From: J051 sp040289295
GTDB taxonomy: Bacteria; Armatimonadota; Fimbriimonadia; Fimbriimonadales; ATM1
Reading direction: 5' to 3'
Length of the DNA: 25,040 bases
Assembly (NCBI GenBank): GCA_040289295.1
Contig: PSLA01000028.1
Coordinates: 1-25,040 of the forward strand
In this document: piece after piece, positions 22,191 to 25,040 of the stretch
Numbering within the stretch: position 1 is the stretch's first letter
How the letters are laid out: every line of letters starts with the position of its first letter
The notes under the pieces: generated by a model
What the model was told of the DNA's origin: nothing
The model's database searches: none
What the model saw: the letters and a program-made list of their open reading frames with translations, nothing else
Made by a program: the position numbers and the translations under genes

Positions 22191-23989
22191 CCTCCCGAGA
22201 TGAAGAGTCCGCGGTCTTGCCAGACTGCGCGCACGGTACTTGGTGTGCGCGGCAGTTTGATATCAATGAGCGGCTTTTGGCTCAGTGTGCGCTCGCGGAT
22301 TCGGTGGTCGTAATTCATCACCATGGGAAGCGAGTAGATGACCATCGCCTCGTCTTTGCTGATGATGGAGCCGTTGAAGGTAACTCCCCCGCCGCCTTCA
22401 CCGAGTCGACCGCCTCCGGTGAAGTTGGTGTAGAGGATGCAATCGAGGACGTTGATCGGCTCCGAGATGCTGTTGATAACGCTGTCCGCGTAGACGCTTT
22501 GGTACTTCTTGCGTCCGGTGTAATCTATCTCGGTTGCGTTGAAGGGCGGCGTCCAGTTTCCAAATTCGTCATAACGTCCCTTTGTGAAGGGCGGCGTCAT
22601 ATATTTTAGCGGATAGGGGAAGCCAAACTTGGAGACGTTGCCCATCATGATGCTTCCGCGCGCCGCAAGCGCGAGGAGGTCTTTACTGCTGTTGTTGTTG
22701 TCCACCTGCTGCGGGTTGCTGCCTCGGAAGTCAGGCGGGTTCTTGTAGCGGATGCTGCCCACGATGTGCACGTTCCGTCCGGCGTACAGGGTGCCCTGGC
22801 CTTGAACGTAGCCCTTGATGACCACGTCGGTTGTGAACGTTACCGGGCCGTGAATGAGAATTGGCTTACTGCTTGATCCGATAAGGATCGCACTTCCCGA
22901 AACTACTCCATTAGTGTCTACGCGGACGTATTGGTTCAGGCTTGCGTTCCAGACCTTCACGTAGGCGCCTTGTCCGAAATCCGGGTTGGGATTCCCGTTG
23001 TCGAACACAGGTCGGTCGTCAACATAGGAGAGGCTGATGTTGACGTACTTCGAGATGTCGTCGAGGTCAGGCATGACGACCTCCCGCGTTGGGGTGGGGT
23101 CGAGCGTCTGGCCGTTGTAGCGGCGATAGCCTCGGGAGTCACCGACGACAGAGCCTGCGAGGCGCCCGGTAACGATGTCCCCTTGTTGGTCATAGATGAA
23201 GTCCCGCCACTTTTCGTACGTTTCGGAGCCCTTCGCACCGTGCCGAACCGGGTCGTAGCCTTGCCTGCGCCTTGGGTCGTTCACGCCATTATACGCGCTA
23301 TTTGTCTGCTGATAGGGCGTGATGTTGACATATCCAGGCGCAGGGGGAACCAGTTTGTTGTTAGCCGAGGCATAGACGGAGCCGTTGATGGTTGGCGTTC
23401 CGCCGCTAAAGTCGAAATCCCCGTTCGCCCGCATATCTCCGTTGACTTGAAGCATCCATTGAGAGAAGCCTTGCATCCAACCGTAGTTGTTCACGAAGTA
23501 GGTGTAGTCGAAGACGGGGCTTCGCTCAAGTGAAAAGATCTGCTGGACGTCGAGAACCTTTCGCGTCTCGCCTTCGTCTATGATGCCGTCGTTGTCAGCG
23601 TCATCCCAAGAGACGCTTCGAAGAGTGACAAGTCGGTTATAGGTGTCGAGTTTCGAGTAGCCGATGACGCCCGCTACGTAATATGCACCAGACGACGTGG
23701 AGCCAGCGTGGATGGAGGCTGGCGAGTTCTCCGAGGCTCCGTCGAGTGCGGCATCTAGGTCGTCGAAATTCTGCTCTACCTTGAACGGCTTCCAGAGGCT
23801 GATGAGAATGTCCTCCAGTCCCGCTTCCGCGCCGTTCGTCAGGACGACATCCATCTCATGGTTGCGCGCGAGGCGAATGGTTTGCGTCGCGCTGTGAACG
23901 TACGAGGTTGTGGCCATGGCGATGATCAAGAGGACGCCGATGGCGGCAAGCATGGATACGCCACGTTGTCGCTTCTTAAGTTTCTTCAA
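22187..23989 (-). CDS. Large PilX-like type IV pilus assembly protein
   Basis: From the TTG at 23989 this is a 600-aa protein with a short basic leader LKKLKKRQRG, then VSMLAAIGVLLIIAMATTSYV. This resembles a class III prepilin leader of PilX type, cut after the glycine, with no glutamate at +5. The long body is polar, with calcium-site-like DADNDGIIDEGE, Asn/Gly-rich beta segments, and a solenoid-like stretch (ILIHGPVTFTTDVVIKGYVQGQGTLYAGRNVHIVG) common in PilX-associated C-terminal domains. It would be a pilus-tip or priming component, or a secretion pseudopilin. The frame also opens at GTG 24079 with its own strong ribosome binding site, which would add 30 residues. Its stop overlaps the next gene. 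Confidence 0.8.
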   Translation of the reverse strand: MKKLKKRQRGVSMLAAIGVLLIIAMATTSYVHSATQTIRLARNHEMDVVLTNGAEAGLEDILISLWKPFKVEQNFDDLDAALDGASENSPASIHAGSTSSGAYYVAGVIGYSKLDTYNRLVTLRSVSWDDADNDGIIDEGETRKVLDVQQIFSLERSPVFDYTYFVNNYGWMQGFSQWMLQVNGDMRANGDFDFSGGTPTINGSVYASANNKLVPPAPGYVNITPYQQTNSAYNGVNDPRRRQGYDPVRHGAKGSETYEKWRDFIYDQQGDIVTGRLAGSVVGDSRGYRRYNGQTLDPTPTREVVMPDLDDISKYVNISLSYVDDRPVFDNGNPNPDFGQGAYVKVWNASLNQYVRVDTNGVVSGSAILIGSSSKPILIHGPVTFTTDVVIKGYVQGQGTLYAGRNVHIVGSIRYKNPPDFRGSNPQQVDNNNSSKDLLALAARGSIMMGNVSKFGFPYPLKYMTPPFTKGRYDEFGNWTPPFNATEIDYTGRKKYQSVYADSVINSISEPINVLDCILYTNFTGGGRLGEGGGGVTFNGSIISKDEAMVIYSLPMVMNYDHRIRERTLSQKPLIDIKLPRTPSTVRAVWQDRGLFISGG

Positions 23990-24094
23990 CGAAGCACCTC
24001 CTATCCGGGGAGCGCGAGCGTCCCCGCGAGCATTTTCGACAATCGTGCCGCCCACTAAATGTTTCTTAGATGTCTTCACCGACGCAACCTCCTT
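23990..24094 (-). promoter_or_regulatory. Duplicated ribosome binding site and start region before the PilX-like gene
   Basis: Two strong Shine-Dalgarno sites lie 90 bp apart in the same frame. AAGGAGGT (24094-24087) is 7 bases before GTG 24079, and AGGAGGT (24002-23996) is 6 bases before TTG 23989. Both are preceded by CTCCCC and followed by (G/T)TGAAGA...TAAGAA. The inner start gives the normal short prepilin leader. Confidence 0.7.
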
Positions 24095-24112
24095 GTGGGG
24101 AGTAGTGCCGCC

Positions 24113-24679
24113 CTAAAAAAGCTGCGGAACGTTTCGAAGGCGGACGGATTCCCTCGCCCTCGTCCATACGCTGCGATCATCACGGACCGAGCGCTTAACT
24201 ACGATTTGAACGGTTACCTGCCTTACGGTGGCACCAGCAGGCGCGACGAACATGAGGTAGTTTCCGGAGCTCGGATTGTTGGGGTCTACGGTGGTCACGT
24301 TCGTGAGAATGGTCGTACAGCCGCCGTCGTCACAGATGCGCAGGTCTGTGCCGTCAATCTCTATGCGTCGGTCAATGCCGTCCCAGGTTAGCGGATAAGC
24401 GATGTTTCCGTTCGCGTCTCGCTGCGGCAATCGGTACGTGATGCCGTAGCCGTCGGCGTCAACCTGCGCCCACATCGCTTCTTGCAGCGTGTCAGTGATC
24501 CTCCTGAGTGCGCGCTGGGTTTCCACTTCGGCCTGGATGCGTGCCTGGCCCACCGCCCAACCGCCAAGTGTGCCTATTAGGGCGAGCAATGCACCCAACA
24601 TGACGAACCCGAGCACGGACACCCCGAGGAGGACCTCCGGCAGCGTGACACCTCTTACGCGAAAGCGCATGTTGTTCAT
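24113..24679 (-). CDS. PilW-like prepilin (minor pilin or pseudopilin)
   Basis: This 188-aa protein begins with a class III signal sequence, RFRVRG then VTLPEVLLGVSVLGFVMLGALLALIG. Prepilin peptidase would cut after the glycine and methylate the new N-terminus. The mature +5 residue is glutamate, needed for assembly. A helix (QAEVETQRALRRITDTLQEAMWA) and a beta-rich head with ICDDGGC follow, the two cysteines perhaps forming a disulfide. The order PilV-, PilW-, PilX-like is that of minor-pilin operons and of GspI/J/K-type cores in type II secretion. The ATG overlaps the preceding gene's stop (ATGA), so the two are translationally coupled. A gap of 33 bp or 123 bp separates it from the PilX-like gene, depending on the start chosen. 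Confidence 0.88.
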   Translation of the reverse strand: MNNMRFRVRGVTLPEVLLGVSVLGFVMLGALLALIGTLGGWAVGQARIQAEVETQRALRRITDTLQEAMWAQVDADGYGITYRLPQRDANGNIAYPLTWDGIDRRIEIDGTDLRICDDGGCTTILTNVTTVDPNNPSSGNYLMFVAPAGATVRQVTVQIVVKRSVRDDRSVWTRARESVRLRNVPQLF

Positions 24680-25040
24680 AGGTTTGCCAAAAACGTAGAG
24701 GCGGTAACCGACCGGATCTTTCCTCGGTCGTTCCAGGTTACAAGGACGGTTACTTCGGTGAGGTCCGCCGAGACGGAAGTAATCCCGACGAAGCCTTTGC
24801 CGTTAGGCAACACCTGGCTTGGGGCGTCGTATGCGCCGTTGTCCACGTTGGTGAACGGGTACATGCCGTTACCCGCTGGTGCCGGCGTGTCGAGCAAGCC
24901 GAGGTCATAAAGTTTGGACGGTGTCGCGTTCTGGTAGCCGGCGTTCTTGATGAGCTCGAGTTGCTTTTCCGCAATACCCGTAGCCTTGTTGAGAAGGTCG
25001 GCGCGCGCTCGGCTCGAGTTGGCGATGGGTAGGGTGGCAG
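24676..25040 (-). CDS. PilV/GspI-like prepilin, N-terminus outside window
   Basis: Only the last 120 or so residues are visible, and the frame stays open to the right edge. The first visible part, RARADLLNKATGIAEKQLELIKNAGY, is the end of a pilin N-terminal helix (in PilV/GspI the segment A..LA...le.....), followed by SKLYDLGLLDTPAPAGNG and a C-terminal sheet (VTVLVTWNDRGKIRSVTASTFLANL). The WND-type ending, V.W...G....v...t.l, is typical of PilV C-termini. The cleaved leader would lie further right. Its stop overlaps the PilW-like start. Assignment rests on helix pattern, C-terminal motif and gene order. Confidence 0.75.
   Translation of the reverse strand, partial: ATLPIANSSRARADLLNKATGIAEKQLELIKNAGYQNATPSKLYDLGLLDTPAPAGNGMYPFTNVDNGAYDAPSQVLPNGKGFVGITSVSADLTEVTVLVTWNDRGKIRSVTASTFLANL

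Overview
The window is 25 kb of GC-rich, gene-dense bacterial chromosome from a draft assembly: a run of 10 Ns marks a gap at 2564-2573. A Spo0H-like sigma factor, class III prepilins of the PilV/PilW/PilX kind, an RDD/DUF58 pair and a cytoplasmic GH78-type glycosidase suggest an environmental lineage outside the Proteobacteria. Armatimonadota is my best guess, but the sequence alone does not prove it. Most genes are housekeeping and intact, with very short gaps or stop/start overlaps.

Layout. 1-1284: end of a two-domain gamma-glutamylcyclotransferase-like gene, convergent with a cyclophilin. 1421-4829: recA, recX (interrupted by the assembly gap), ymdB, and a secreted PKD-domain protein, closed by a clear intrinsic terminator. 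4918-6438: a good housekeeping-type promoter driving a SigH-like sigma factor and cdsA. 6444-10437 (minus): a PDZ/radical-SAM DUF512 protein and a GH78-like glycosidase whose coding sequence contains a perfect parS palindrome. 10478-12529: an ABC ATPase without its permeases, a decayed APC-family amino-acid permease, and an orphan HicB-like gene. 12616-16394: valS, a putative restriction endonuclease gene overlapping the valS stop, and a methyltransferase gene that has lost its middle third. 16455-19388 (minus): recF-dciA-comEC with overlapping ends. 19389-19637: a 249-bp intergenic region with several DnaA-box-like 9-mers. 19638-21716: divergent RDD and DUF58 genes. 21726-25040 (minus): a type IV pilus or pseudopilus minor-pilin operon that runs off the right edge.

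Two themes stand out. First, a perfect parS site, the recF-dciA pair and the DnaA-box-like cluster lie within 10 kb of each other, so this segment may be close to the replication origin. Second, 10.4-16.4 kb is a decay zone between intact housekeeping genes. It holds an orphan ABC ATPase, a permease with frameshifts and stops, an unpaired HicB, and a restriction-modification pair in which the protective methyltransferase is broken while the nuclease frame is open. I found no CRISPR array, rRNA, intact tRNA, transposase or prophage gene. The most unusual candidate is the nuclease/valS overlap next to the broken methyltransferase. I do not see convincing evidence for a wholly new multi-gene system.
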